A stretch of 64,000 nucleotides of DNA from Granulicella sp. L46 (GCF_009765785.1 NZ_LMUT01000002.1:173783-237782), one strand, 5' to 3'. Shown: positions 15,540 through 24,814, counted from the stretch's first letter. The notes: generated by a model not told the origin, from the sequence alone. Numbers and translations: made by a program.

Positions 15540-17285
15540 TTGCAACTCGTCCGCAGGTTCCGCATCCCAGCTTTGTTCTGCGCCCTCTGCGTGCTGGTCT
15601 GCGAACTCGTCAGCCGTCCCTACGCCAACATGGGTATCTCCGACGACGGCCCCTACATCCTCATGGCACAGACCCTCGCCTCCACCGGACATATCATCTA
15701 CAACGGGTGGGCGGCAGCCATGATTGGCTGGCAACTCTACATCGGCGCTGTTTTCATCAAGCTCTTCGGCTTCTCCTTCACCGCCGTGCGTATGAGCACG
15801 CTCTTAGTCTCCCTGGTAACCGCCTTCCTTCTCCAGCGCAGCCTGGTTCGTTGCGGCATCACTGAACGAAATGCAACCGTCGCCACTCTCGCCTTGGCGC
15901 TCTCTCCGCTCTACCTCTTACTTTCAGTCACCTACATGAGCGACATCTTTGGCCTCTTCGCCATGCTCATCTGTCTTTATGGCTGCCTCCGCGCCCTTCA
16001 GGCGACCACAGCCCGCGCCGCCATCCTCTGGCTTTGTTTCGCTGTCGCGACCAACGCAGTCCTTGGAACCGCACGTCAGATCGCATGGCTCGGCGTTCTC
16101 GTCATGGTCCCATCCACTCTCTGGGTGCTTCGTTCCCAGCGCCGCGTCGTGATCGCAGGATCCACCGCCACTCTAGCCGGGGCTCTCTTCATCTTTGCCT
16201 GCATGCAATGGCTCAAGCGACAGCCCTACATCCTTCCACCACAACCCCTCCCAGCCCATTTCTCGCTCGGCAGCAGCCTTCTGACGCTGACGGACTTCTT
16301 TCTCGCCATTCCTTTCCTTCTGCTTCCCATCGTCGCCCTCTTCCTCCCCAGCCTTCGCAAGAACCGCCCTGCGGTCATCGCTCTCGTCGCGCTTGTCCTC
16401 CTTGGCTATCTATTTCTTGGTATCTACCCGAGCCATTTGCGTGGAAATTTTCCGCTGGAACCAACCATGGGTGGTGGAGGTAATTGGATCGGCGTGCATG
16501 GAATCCACGAAGGTCATCAGCTCCACGGAAATCCACCCCTCTTTCTCAACGTACCTGCGCAGGCCTTGATCACCATCATCTCTTTAGGTGGCTTGCTGGC
16601 CGTTCTGATTTCCCTGCTGCATTTTTATAGGCTGCACCGTGATCGCACCATGCCCTCCGTGCAATCCGCCCAGGAAGCTTCGTGGAAACAACTCGGCATA
16701 CTGCTTGTGCCCTTCGCCCTCGCGTACACAGCTCTTCTGATTCCACGCACAGCGACGGGCTGGATCTACGATCGCTACACGTTGGAACTAGGCTTGGTCG
16801 CCCTGATCTGTCTGGTCCGCTATTACCAGGAGCAGATTCAACCGCGCATTCCGCTTCTGGGCATCGCCCTGGTTGCGACGATGGCCGTCGTCGGCGTAGC
16901 CATCACGCACAATCATTTTTCGCTGTATCGCGCTCGCGTCGCCCTCGCCGCCGAGCTCCATGCCAACGGAATCCCTGACACGTCGATAGACAACGGCTTC
17001 GAGCAGAATTTCATTGTTGAACTCAAGTCCGCTGACCACATCAATGACCAAACCATCGTGTTCCCCTCCACTGCCTATGTCCCCACACCTCCTCTTCCCG
17101 CCGGCACTTGTACGATGTTCTGGCACGATAAGACCCCCCACATCAATCCAATCTACGGCGTCTCGTTCGACCCCAATGCCTGCTACGGACCCGCACCCTT
17201 CGTTCCCGTCCACTACACCCGCTGGCTAGCATCCAGCCCCGAAGCGCTCTACGTGATCCGCTATACCCCACCCAACAAACCTTAA
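15540..17285 (+). CDS. GT-C-like multispan membrane protein, tandem paralog 2 of 4
   Basis: This protein closely resembles the copies on either side along its whole length: ISDDGPYILMAQTLASTGH in the first loop, FGFSFTAVRMSTLLV, YMSDIFGLFAMLICLYGCLRAL, and the C-terminal TCTMFWHDKTPHI and FDPNACYGPA with the two shared cysteines. I set the start at the TTG at 15540, 4 bases after AGGAGG, because it aligns with the starts of the other copies; a TTG at 15525 upstream is an alternative. About 12 membrane helices are followed by a soluble outer domain of roughly 120 residues. Divergence between copies is spread along the sequence, so this is an old duplication, and all copies appear intact. Confidence 0.75.
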   Translation: MQLVRRFRIPALFCALCVLVCELVSRPYANMGISDDGPYILMAQTLASTGHIIYNGWAAAMIGWQLYIGAVFIKLFGFSFTAVRMSTLLVSLVTAFLLQRSLVRCGITERNATVATLALALSPLYLLLSVTYMSDIFGLFAMLICLYGCLRALQATTARAAILWLCFAVATNAVLGTARQIAWLGVLVMVPSTLWVLRSQRRVVIAGSTATLAGALFIFACMQWLKRQPYILPPQPLPAHFSLGSSLLTLTDFFLAIPFLLLPIVALFLPSLRKNRPAVIALVALVLLGYLFLGIYPSHLRGNFPLEPTMGGGGNWIGVHGIHEGHQLHGNPPLFLNVPAQALITIISLGGLLAVLISLLHFYRLHRDRTMPSVQSAQEASWKQLGILLVPFALAYTALLIPRTATGWIYDRYTLELGLVALICLVRYYQEQIQPRIPLLGIALVATMAVVGVAITHNHFSLYRARVALAAELHANGIPDTSIDNGFEQNFIVELKSADHINDQTIVFPSTAYVPTPPLPAGTCTMFWHDKTPHINPIYGVSFDPNACYGPAPFVPVHYTRWLASSPEALYVIRYTPPNKP

Positions 17286-17309
17286 CTTCCGCCGCGCTCA
17301 GCCTGCCTT

Positions 17310-17319
17310 TTGCTATCCT
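17310..17319 (+). promoter_or_regulatory. Repeated extended -10-like element TTGCTATCCT, copy 2
   Basis: This is identical to copy 1. It lies 24 bases after the stop of paralog 2 and 60 bases before the ATG of paralog 3. No ATG follows at the 6-9-base distance seen in the other copies. Confidence 0.4.
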
Positions 17320-17379
17320 GAGGTAGTTTCGCAACCCTCCCGCAACGCCAAACACCGCTGCCTAACGACTCAGGTAACA

Positions 17380-19095
17380 ATGCAGATCGTTCGTAAGTAC
17401 CGCATCCCAGCTCTCTCCTGCGCGCTCGCCGTTCTCCTTTGTGAGCTCATCGCCCGTCCCTTTGCGGATATGGGCATCTGCGACGACGGCCCCTACATCC
17501 TCATGGCGCAAAATCTCGCCAAGACCGGCCATGTCGTCTACAACGGCTGGGGAGCCCCAATGCTGTCCTGGCAGCTCTATCTTGGCGCAGCGCTCATCAA
17601 GCTCTTCGGCTTCTCCTTCACTACCGTCCGCTGCAGCACCCTGTTGGTCGCCATCGTCATGGCCTTTGTTTTACAGCGCACTCTCGTCCGCGCCGGCATC
17701 TCAGAGGGCAACGCCACCATCGGCACACTCACCCTCGTCCTCTCACCCCTTTACCTCATGCTCTCCGTCACCTACATGAGCGACATCTTTGGCCTCTTCG
17801 CCATTGTCCTCTGCCTCTACACCTGTCTTCGGGCTCTCCAATCTTCCTCCGACCGCTCCGCGATTCTCTGGCTCTGCTTCGCGGTCGCCACCAACGCTCT
17901 GGTCGGCACCTCTCGCCAGATCGCTTGGCTCGGCATTCTCGTCATGGTTCCCTGCGCCCTCTGGCTCCTCCGCTCCCGCCGTCGCGTCTTCCTCACCGGG
18001 GCAGCTGCCAACCTCGCTGGAGTTCTCTTCATCCTCGCCTGCATGCGATGGCTCAAGCACCAGCCCTACTCGATTCCAGAACAGTTGTTCCCCAGCGCGT
18101 TCTCAGTCTCACGCAGTTTCTTAGAACTGCTCCATACCTTTCTGGATGTTCCTTTCCTTCTGCTCCCCGTAATGGTCTTGTTCATTCCAGAAATTCGCAA
18201 CAGTCGTCCGCGCGTCCTCATCGCGCTACTCCTCGGATACCTTCTCGTAGGTGTCCACCCGCATCATCCCCATGATGTCTTCCTGCTTGAGCCAACCCAG
18301 GGGAACTGGGTCACGGTTTATGGGCTCTTCTCGCCACTCACACATGGCACACCTCCTATCTTCCTCAACCCCGGCGTGCAGGTATTGTTGACCATCGCAT
18401 CGTTTGGCGGCTTGGCGGGATTGATAGCATCCTTGGTCAGAACTCGCCGTACGCAACCCACCGTGGGTTCCTCACCCGGGACAACCTGGAAGCAGATTTA
18501 CGTGCTCCTCGCACCGTTTACTGTCGCGTACACCCTTCTTCTGGTACCCCGGTCCTCGGAAGAATTTGGTGTGCTCGATCGCTATGCCCTCGCGCTCCTC
18601 GTAGTTGCTCTGCTCTGCATGGTTCGTTACTATCAGGACCGCATCCGGCCGCAACTTCCCTTCGCAGCCTTCATACTGATCGCCATCATGGCGGCTTACG
18701 GCACAGTCGCCACGCATAACACCTTCGCGCTCTACCGCGCTCGCGTAGCCCTCGCCGCCGAGATTCAATCCACTGGCGTCCCCGACACCTCCGTCGACAA
18801 CGGCTGGGAATACAACTTCGACGTCGAACTCCGACACGCCAGCCACATTAACTTCCCAACCATCGTGGTCCCATCGGGCACCTATGCCCCGACCCCTCCC
18901 CCGTCACTCTCCGCAGACTGTCAAATGTGGTGGTACGACTACACTCCCCACATCCGCCCCCTTTATGGCGCCTCCTTCGACCCCAATGCCTGCTACGGTC
19001 CCGCTCCCTTCGCCCCCGTCCACTACTCTCGATGGCCCGGCCTCGCCCCCGGCACCCTCTACCTGGTCCGCTACACCGATCCGTCCGCTCATTGA
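17380..19095 (+). CDS. GT-C-like multispan membrane protein, tandem paralog 3 of 4
   Basis: The 571-residue copy starts at an ATG (17380), the only ATG start among the four; the others use TTG. The conserved parts are MGICDDGPYILMAQNLAKTGH, FGFSFTTVRCSTLLV, YMSDIFGLFAIVLCLYTCLRAL and the C-terminal DCQMWWYDYTPHI and FDPNACYGPA with the shared cysteine pair. Compared with its neighbours it is slightly shorter in the central loop after helix 8, in the region around HPHHPHDVFLLEPTQGN. Every copy has an EPT- or EPI-containing loop here, so this is a likely substrate-facing segment that varies between paralogs. Its cellular role is not known. Confidence 0.75.
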   Translation: MQIVRKYRIPALSCALAVLLCELIARPFADMGICDDGPYILMAQNLAKTGHVVYNGWGAPMLSWQLYLGAALIKLFGFSFTTVRCSTLLVAIVMAFVLQRTLVRAGISEGNATIGTLTLVLSPLYLMLSVTYMSDIFGLFAIVLCLYTCLRALQSSSDRSAILWLCFAVATNALVGTSRQIAWLGILVMVPCALWLLRSRRRVFLTGAAANLAGVLFILACMRWLKHQPYSIPEQLFPSAFSVSRSFLELLHTFLDVPFLLLPVMVLFIPEIRNSRPRVLIALLLGYLLVGVHPHHPHDVFLLEPTQGNWVTVYGLFSPLTHGTPPIFLNPGVQVLLTIASFGGLAGLIASLVRTRRTQPTVGSSPGTTWKQIYVLLAPFTVAYTLLLVPRSSEEFGVLDRYALALLVVALLCMVRYYQDRIRPQLPFAAFILIAIMAAYGTVATHNTFALYRARVALAAEIQSTGVPDTSVDNGWEYNFDVELRHASHINFPTIVVPSGTYAPTPPPSLSADCQMWWYDYTPHIRPLYGASFDPNACYGPAPFAPVHYSRWPGLAPGTLYLVRYTDPSAH

Positions 19096-19107
19096 TTCGT
19101 ACGCTCG

Positions 19108-19117
19108 TTGCTATCCT
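19108..19117 (+). promoter_or_regulatory. Repeated extended -10-like element TTGCTATCCT, copy 3
   Basis: This is identical to copies 1 and 2. It lies 12 bases after the stop of paralog 3. The ATG of a leader ORF (19124) begins 7 bases beyond it, exactly where transcription would be expected to start if the element is a -10 box. Confidence 0.45.
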
Positions 19118-19123
19118 CAATCC

Positions 19124-19192
19124 ATGAGGCCGGTTACGCGAACGCCACCTTGTACTGAATGCACGCCCGACACCACCCTTGCCGGAGGCTGA
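19124..19192 (+). CDS. Putative 22-residue leader ORF abutting paralog 4
   Basis: An ATG at 19124 opens a short frame (MRPVTRTPPC to TLAGG) whose TGA (19190-19192) touches the TTG start of paralog 4 at 19193. A GGAGG lies inside its end (19183-19187), so ribosomes finishing the leader could re-initiate on the weak TTG. The amino-acid composition is Thr/Pro/Cys-rich without similarity I recognise. It could be chance; the direct abutment to a TTG start and the position of its ATG right after a -10-like element are the only support. Confidence 0.3.
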   Translation: MRPVTRTPPCTECTPDTTLAGG

Positions 19193-20923
19193 TTGCAACT
19201 CTGTCGCAAATTCCGCATACCGGCTCTCTTCTGTGCTTTAGCCGTCCTTGCCTGCGAACTCATCGCCCGTCCCTTCACCACAATGGGTGTCGTCGACGAC
19301 GGCCCCTATATCCTCATGACGCGCAATCTCGCCTCCACCGGTCACCTCGTCTACAACGGCTGGCCGGCGGCCATGCTCGGCCTGCAACTTTATCTCGGCG
19401 CAGCCTTCATCAAACTCTTCGGCTTCTCCTTCACCACCGTGCGCATGAGCACCTTGTTCATCGCCGTGCTTACAGCCTTCTTTCTACAGCGCACCCTCGT
19501 CCGTTCCGGCATCACCGAGCGCAACGCTACCATCGGCACCCTCGCTCTCGTTCTCTCCCCTCTGTACTGCATCCTCTCGGTCACGTTTATGACCGATATC
19601 TTCGGCCTCTTCGCCATCGTCGTCTGCCTCTACGGCTGCCTTCGAGCTCTGCAATCCACGTCTGACCGCTCCGCCATCCTATGGCTCTGCTTCGCCGTCG
19701 TCACCAACGCTCTCGTCGGTACCTCGCGCCAGATCGCATGGCTTGGCATCCTCGTGATGGCCCCCTCCACCCTCTGGCTGCTCCGCTCCCGCCGTCGCGT
19801 CCTACTTTCCGGAACCGTCGTCACCCTCGCCGGAGTTCTCTTCATCCTGGCCTGCGTGTATTGGTTTCGCGACCAGGCTTACATCCAGCCAGAGCATCTG
19901 CTCCCCGACGTATTTCCCCTTCCGCACATTCTCTGGGAGCTCATCTATAGCGTCCTGGACGCAGCTTTCCTTCTGCTTCCCATCGTCGCCCTGTTCCTCG
20001 CCGAAGTCCGCAGGACACGCCTTCTCGCCCTCGCCATCACCGCTGTATGCCTCCTCGGCTACATCTTTATTGCAATCCACCCCAGCCATCTGCGCGGCAC
20101 CTTCCCACTCGAACCCATTCCCAAGGAGATAGGTGAATGGGTCAACGTTGACGCGATCTTTCAATTCCTCCTCATCAAGGGAGAGCCGCCGCATTATCTC
20201 CACACCGGCATGCAAATCTTGCTGACCCTCGTCTCATTCGGCGGCCTGCTCGGCCTCTTCGCCTCATTCTTCCGCCCCCGGCTCGCACATCCCTCCATGG
20301 ATGTCCCCTCGTCCCTCACATGGAAGCAGCTTGCCCTTCTCCTCCTGCCATTCTCGATCGCATACACGCTTCTACTCGTCCCCCGAGCAGCAACCACCGG
20401 CATCCATGACCGCTATCTGCTTGGCCTGCTCGTCGTAGCTCTTATCTTTCTCGTCCGCTACTACCAGGAGCGCGTACACGATCGCCTGCCCGTGGCCAGC
20501 ATGGTTCTGGTCGCACTCGTCGCCATCTACAGCATCGCCGTCGTGCATAACTTCTTTTCGTTCTATCGCGCCCGCGTCGCCCTGGCCTCCGAGCTCCGCG
20601 CCGCCGGCGTTCCTGACACCTCCGTCAACAACGGATGGGAGTACAACTTCGTCGTCGAGCTCCAACACGCGCCCTACCTCAACGATTCAAGAATTGTGCT
20701 GCCCGCCAACGCCTATGTCCCCCAGCCTCCCTTACCAGCAGGCACCTGTCCCATGATCTGGTACGAAAAGACTCCCCACATCCACCCGCTCTACGGCGTC
20801 TCCTTCGATCCCGACGCCTGCTACGGTCCCGCCCCCTTCGCCCCTGTCCACTACTCTCGCTGGCCCTACAGCACTCCCGGCACCCTCTACGTCGTCCGCT
20901 ACGTGCCAGCCGCCAAGCCCTGA
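19193..20923 (+). CDS. GT-C-like multispan membrane protein, tandem paralog 4 of 4
   Basis: The 576-residue copy starts at TTG (19193), 5 bases after GGAGG. It keeps the shared pattern: MGVVDDGPYILMTRNLASTGH in the first outer loop, FGFSFTTVRMSTLFI, FMTDIFGLFAIVVCLYGCLRAL, about 12 helices, and the C-terminal domain with TCPMIWYEKTPHI and FDPDACYGPA carrying the two conserved cysteines. The Asp-Asp pair after helix 1 is the best candidate catalytic site by analogy to GT-C enzymes. The adjacent gene encodes a GH57-type protein, so a role in glycan or glycolipid metabolism is plausible but unproved. Confidence 0.75.
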   Translation: MQLCRKFRIPALFCALAVLACELIARPFTTMGVVDDGPYILMTRNLASTGHLVYNGWPAAMLGLQLYLGAAFIKLFGFSFTTVRMSTLFIAVLTAFFLQRTLVRSGITERNATIGTLALVLSPLYCILSVTFMTDIFGLFAIVVCLYGCLRALQSTSDRSAILWLCFAVVTNALVGTSRQIAWLGILVMAPSTLWLLRSRRRVLLSGTVVTLAGVLFILACVYWFRDQAYIQPEHLLPDVFPLPHILWELIYSVLDAAFLLLPIVALFLAEVRRTRLLALAITAVCLLGYIFIAIHPSHLRGTFPLEPIPKEIGEWVNVDAIFQFLLIKGEPPHYLHTGMQILLTLVSFGGLLGLFASFFRPRLAHPSMDVPSSLTWKQLALLLLPFSIAYTLLLVPRAATTGIHDRYLLGLLVVALIFLVRYYQERVHDRLPVASMVLVALVAIYSIAVVHNFFSFYRARVALASELRAAGVPDTSVNNGWEYNFVVELQHAPYLNDSRIVLPANAYVPQPPLPAGTCPMIWYEKTPHIHPLYGVSFDPDACYGPAPFAPVHYSRWPYSTPGTLYVVRYVPAAKP

Positions 20924-20938
20924 CCCCCGCTCCCGCCC

Positions 20939-20948
20939 TTGCTATCCT
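20939..20948 (+). promoter_or_regulatory. Repeated extended -10-like element TTGCTATCCT, copy 4
   Basis: This is identical to the other three. It lies 15 bases after the stop of paralog 4, and its last base is only 9 bases before the ATG of the GH57 gene. If it is a -10 box the transcript of that gene would be leaderless or nearly so. Confidence 0.45.
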
Positions 20949-20957
20949 TAGTAGGCG

Positions 20958-23594
20958 ATGTCAGCAACACGAAAATCAGCCTCAACGACCGCTGCACCCC
21001 AACGTTATCTCTGCGTCCACGGCCACTTCTACCAGCCGCCGCGCGAGAACCCCTGGCTCGAAACGGTCGAGCTCCAGGAATCCGCCGCGCCCTACCACGA
21101 CTGGAACGAGCGCATTACCTCCGAGTGCTATGCCCCCAACGGCGCCTCCCGTATCGTCAACGACGAGCACCAGATCATCCGCATCGTCAACAACTACGCG
21201 CGCATGAGCTTCAACTTCGGACCCACCCTGCTCAGCTGGCTTGAAGACTTCGCTCCCCGCACCTACCGCATGATCCAGGAGGCCGACCAGGCCAGCGCGA
21301 CGCTCTACTCCAACCACGGCTCCGCTCTCGCCCAGGTCTACAACCACATCATCATGCCGCTCGCTTCCGAGCGCGACGCCCGCACCCAAATCCGTTGGGG
21401 CATTGCCGACTTCGAACACCGCTTCGGCCGCAAGCCCGAAGGCATGTGGCTTGCCGAAACCGCTGTCTCCCGCTCCGTCTTGGATCTCCTCGCCCAGGAA
21501 CGCATCCGGTTCACCGTCCTCGCTCCCCACCAGGCCGCCCGCGTCCGCAAGCTCTCCACCGCAGATCCCGTTGCCTCGGGTCCGGATTCTCGAACCCAAG
21601 ATCTTGCCCTCAAGGATCAACCTGCCGATTCCGAATGGATCGAAACCCCCGACGCCTCCGTTGATCCCACCCAACCCTATCTCGTCAAGCTCGACAACGG
21701 ACGCTCGATCGCCGTCTTCTTCTACGACGGCCCGCCCTCCCGCGCCATCGCCTTCGAAGGTCTCCTCAACGACGGCGAAACCTTTGCCCGCCGTCTCCTC
21801 TCCAACTTCGATCCCGACAAGCCAGCCACCGAACCCCAGCTAGTCCACGTTGCCACCGACGGCGAATCCTACGGACACCATCACAAACACGGCGAGATGG
21901 CCCTCAGCTACGCCCTCAACTACATCAAGGACAACAACCTCGCGCGCCTCACCAACTACGGCGAGTTCCTCGAAAAATTCCCCCCTACCTGGGAGGCCGA
22001 GGTCGTCGACAACACCTCCTGGTCCTGCGTCCACGGCGTCGAGCGTTGGCGCACCGACTGCGGCTGCAACAGTGGCAAGCCCGACTGGAATCAACGCTGG
22101 CGCACCCCTCTTCGCGAAGCCCTCGACTTCCTCCGCGATCGCACCGCACCCCTCGCCGAAGCTGTCGCCAAGCCTTTCCTCAAAAATCTCTGGGCCGCTC
22201 GCGACGCCTACATCCACGTAATCCTCGATCGCTCCTCCGACAATCTCGACCGCTTCTTCGCAGCCCACGCCACCCGCACCCTCACCGCCGCAGAACGCAT
22301 CACCGTCTTCGAACTCCTCGAGCTCGAGCGCCACACCCAGCTCATGTACACCTCCTGCGGCTGGTTCTTCGACGACATCTCCGGCATCGAAACCGTCCAG
22401 ATCATCGCCTACGCCGGTCGCGTCATCCAGCTGGCCGCCAAGCTTTTTACTGATCCCGCCCTCTTCGGAACCGCCGCCCGTCCGGGAGCCCCGTATCTCG
22501 ATCCTGAGATGCGGGAGACCGCCGCCACTCTCGAAGCCGACTTCCTCGAGATCCTCGCCCGCGCCGAGAGCAACGATCCCGATGCCGGCACCGGCGCCGA
22601 CGTCTACCGCCGCTTCGTCAACGCCGGCCGCCTCGACCTCGAAAGCGTCGGCGCCCACTACGCCATCAGCTCCATGTTCCGCAGCTATCCCGATGCCGGC
22701 AACATCTTCTGCTTCGACGTCAATCGCCACTCCTACGACGTCATCACCTCCGGCCGCGGCCGCTTCGCCGTCGGCCGCGCTACCCTCTGCTCCCGCATCA
22801 CCGAAGAGTGCGAGGACATCTGTTTCGCGGTCCTACACCTCGGCGATCAGAACCTCTCCGCCGCCGTAAGACGCTACACCCCGCAGGATGCCGCAGCCTG
22901 GGAAACCTTCATCACCAACGCCCGAAACTCCATCCGCCACGCCAATCTTCCCGAGCTCATTCGCTTCATCGACGGATACTTCGACAGCACCCTCTACTCC
23001 CTCACCTCGCTCTTCGCCGACGAGCAGCACCGCATCCTGCAGAGCATCCTCAACCAGACTCTTTCCGAGGTCGAAGGCTCGCTCATCCGCATCTACAACG
23101 AGCACGCGACCCTGCTCGACTTCCTCGCCGACGCCAACGTCGCCGCACCCCCGGCCCTTGCTCTCACCGCCGGCTTCGCCATCAATGCCAGCCTCCGCCG
23201 TGCCCTCGAAGCCGAAACTTTCGACTCCGCCGAGATCGCTCGCCTGTTGCGCCGCGCCGAAGTCGATCATGTCACTCTCGACAACGACCTCCTCAGCTAC
23301 ACCGCTGACAAGCGTATGAAGCGTGCGATGGTTCGCCTTGAAGCCGCCGCAGAACAGCAGGCGCCGCAGAACCTTGCCGTCCTCTACGAAACCCTCGCCA
23401 TCGCCGAGTCCCTCCGTACCCTCCCCATGGAGGTCAACCTCTGGCAAGCGCAGAACATCTGGAACGACCTCCTCCGCCGCTCCGACGCCACCTATTGGTC
23501 ACGCGAGTGGCGTGACGGCTTCCGCAAAGTAGGCCTTGCCCTCAAAATCTCCGTTGACGACCTCGTCGTCGACCTAAGCGTCCGCACCCTCTAG
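20958..23594 (+). CDS. Glycoside hydrolase family 57 protein with DUF3536
   Basis: The 878-residue protein begins RYLCVHGHFYQPPRENPWLE, the hallmark HxHxxxPP-type N-terminus of GH57 enzymes (alpha-amylase, 4-alpha-glucanotransferase and branching-enzyme relatives), followed by EGMWLAETAVSRSVLDLLA with the likely catalytic Glu. A second block, LVHVATDGESYGHHHKHGEMAL, contains further metal- or substrate-site histidines. The C-terminal half is DUF3536. No signal peptide is present, so it is probably cytoplasmic and acts on glycogen or another alpha-glucan; the true substrate of DUF3536 members is not established to my knowledge. No clear Shine-Dalgarno precedes the ATG, and the -10-like element 9 bases upstream suggests a leaderless message. 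Confidence 0.88.
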   Translation: MSATRKSASTTAAPQRYLCVHGHFYQPPRENPWLETVELQESAAPYHDWNERITSECYAPNGASRIVNDEHQIIRIVNNYARMSFNFGPTLLSWLEDFAPRTYRMIQEADQASATLYSNHGSALAQVYNHIIMPLASERDARTQIRWGIADFEHRFGRKPEGMWLAETAVSRSVLDLLAQERIRFTVLAPHQAARVRKLSTADPVASGPDSRTQDLALKDQPADSEWIETPDASVDPTQPYLVKLDNGRSIAVFFYDGPPSRAIAFEGLLNDGETFARRLLSNFDPDKPATEPQLVHVATDGESYGHHHKHGEMALSYALNYIKDNNLARLTNYGEFLEKFPPTWEAEVVDNTSWSCVHGVERWRTDCGCNSGKPDWNQRWRTPLREALDFLRDRTAPLAEAVAKPFLKNLWAARDAYIHVILDRSSDNLDRFFAAHATRTLTAAERITVFELLELERHTQLMYTSCGWFFDDISGIETVQIIAYAGRVIQLAAKLFTDPALFGTAARPGAPYLDPEMRETAATLEADFLEILARAESNDPDAGTGADVYRRFVNAGRLDLESVGAHYAISSMFRSYPDAGNIFCFDVNRHSYDVITSGRGRFAVGRATLCSRITEECEDICFAVLHLGDQNLSAAVRRYTPQDAAAWETFITNARNSIRHANLPELIRFIDGYFDSTLYSLTSLFADEQHRILQSILNQTLSEVEGSLIRIYNEHATLLDFLADANVAAPPALALTAGFAINASLRRALEAETFDSAEIARLLRRAEVDHVTLDNDLLSYTADKRMKRAMVRLEAAAEQQAPQNLAVLYETLAIAESLRTLPMEVNLWQAQNIWNDLLRRSDATYWSREWRDGFRKVGLALKISVDDLVVDLSVRTL

Positions 23595-23615
23595 CCGCGC
23601 CCTAGCCCGCAACAT

Positions 23616-23732
23616 CGTCATCTCGACCGAAGCATCGCGCCGTTGTCTTTGTGATGCGCAGTGGAGAGACCCCTGTATTGGTCTTTGCCTTTGCCCTCGC
23701 TTTTCTTTCTGTCATTCCCTCTGGGAATCTGC
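23616..23732. repeat. Dispersed intergenic repeat, copy A
   Basis: It starts CGTCATCTCGACCG, includes GCGCAGTGGAGAGA and CCCTGTATTGG, then a TTTGCC-rich low-complexity stretch, and ends TTTCTGTCATTCC with GGGAATCTGC. Copy B (47659-47836) has the same blocks in the same order. It sits between the 3' ends of two convergent genes. No ORF is likely. Confidence 0.75.
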
Positions 23733-23749
23733 TTCTTCTTTACACTCAT

Positions 23750-24814
23750 CTACTGCGCCGGCTTCTGCAAAACCTCACCCAGCCCCACCGGCTTCCCAAA
23801 ATCCGGAACCCCATCCTTCCCCCACGTGAACTTCTGAATCCGCGGCGACCGCATCCCTCCGCACCCCTGTCCCGCCTCTGGATTCGCGTGATAGATAATC
23901 CAGTCCTGCTTCCCATTTGGCGACATGAAGAACCCATTATGCCCCGGCGAGTACGCATGCGCCGCCGCATCCGTGCTCAGCAGCGGATGATCAATCTTCG
24001 TCCAGCTCTTCGCATCCAACGCATCCGCATGGCTATCCGCCTCCAGCGCACCCAGCGAGTAAAAGTCCGTCCAGCACCCCGACGCCGAGTACACAATAAA
24101 CATCTTCTTCCCATGCGCCAAAAACTCCGGCCCCTCATTCACATTCACATGCCGCCCCGGCAGGTCGCCATGCTTCTCCCACTCATACGTTGGCTCCGAA
24201 ATCAGCGTGCGTGGCGAATCAATCGTCTGCGGATCCTTCATATGCGCAATAAACAAATCCTGCTCGCCGTCCGTCGCGCCTTTCCATCCCGACCACACCA
24301 AATAATGCTGCCCCCGTAGCTCAAACGTCGTTGCATCAATCGCCCACCGATCTGTTGCGTCGCCAACCTTCCCCAGCAGCGTCCACGTCCCCTGCATCGG
24401 ATCGTCGTTGTCGTTCTCCACCACGAAGATCCTGTGCCCCGAGTTCTCTCCCGCGTCCGCGGCAAAATAAATAAACCACTTCTTTCCCCACCGATGCAGC
24501 TCTGGCGCCCACACCTCTTTCGACCACGCATGCCCCGGCTCCGGCGTCCACACCGCCTTCACCTCCGCATGGCGCAAATCCGTAATGTCCGCCGTCTTCC
24601 GCAGCGTCAGGTTCCGCCCCTCTGAATTCGAGTAGTAGTAGAACCCCTTCCAATACACCACCCAAGGATCGGGCCCGCGCTCCAGCACCGGATTCGTAAA
24701 CGTGTCCGCCTTGGCTGAAGCCGCAGCCGCCGCAGTCTCTTGAGCACTCGTTTGTGCCACACCCAACGACACACCACCAACCACCAGCGCCAACACCATC
24801 CATCCCATCTTCAT
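23750..24814 (-). CDS. Secreted glycoside hydrolase family 43 protein
   Basis: GH43 enzymes are five-bladed propeller arabinofuranosidases or xylosidases. The start at 24814 (MKMGWMVLALVV) gives a signal peptide ending near VAQ and has AGGAG 9 bases upstream. The mature protein starts with TFTNPVLERGPDPWVVYWKG, where the Asp is the expected general base. WAIDATTFEL supplies the pKa-modulating Asp and VNEGPEFLAHGKKMFIVYS the catalytic Glu. The length (354 residues) fits a single catalytic domain without a binding module. It is probably periplasmic. The gene converges on the GH57 gene across the dispersed repeat and is followed upstream by an unknown exported protein. The substrate is probably an arabinan or arabinose-decorated glycan, but the subfamily is not assigned. 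Confidence 0.9.
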   Translation of the reverse strand: MKMGWMVLALVVGGVSLGVAQTSAQETAAAAASAKADTFTNPVLERGPDPWVVYWKGFYYYSNSEGRNLTLRKTADITDLRHAEVKAVWTPEPGHAWSKEVWAPELHRWGKKWFIYFAADAGENSGHRIFVVENDNDDPMQGTWTLLGKVGDATDRWAIDATTFELRGQHYLVWSGWKGATDGEQDLFIAHMKDPQTIDSPRTLISEPTYEWEKHGDLPGRHVNVNEGPEFLAHGKKMFIVYSASGCWTDFYSLGALEADSHADALDAKSWTKIDHPLLSTDAAAHAYSPGHNGFFMSPNGKQDWIIYHANPEAGQGCGGMRSPRIQKFTWGKDGVPDFGKPVGLGEVLQKPAQ

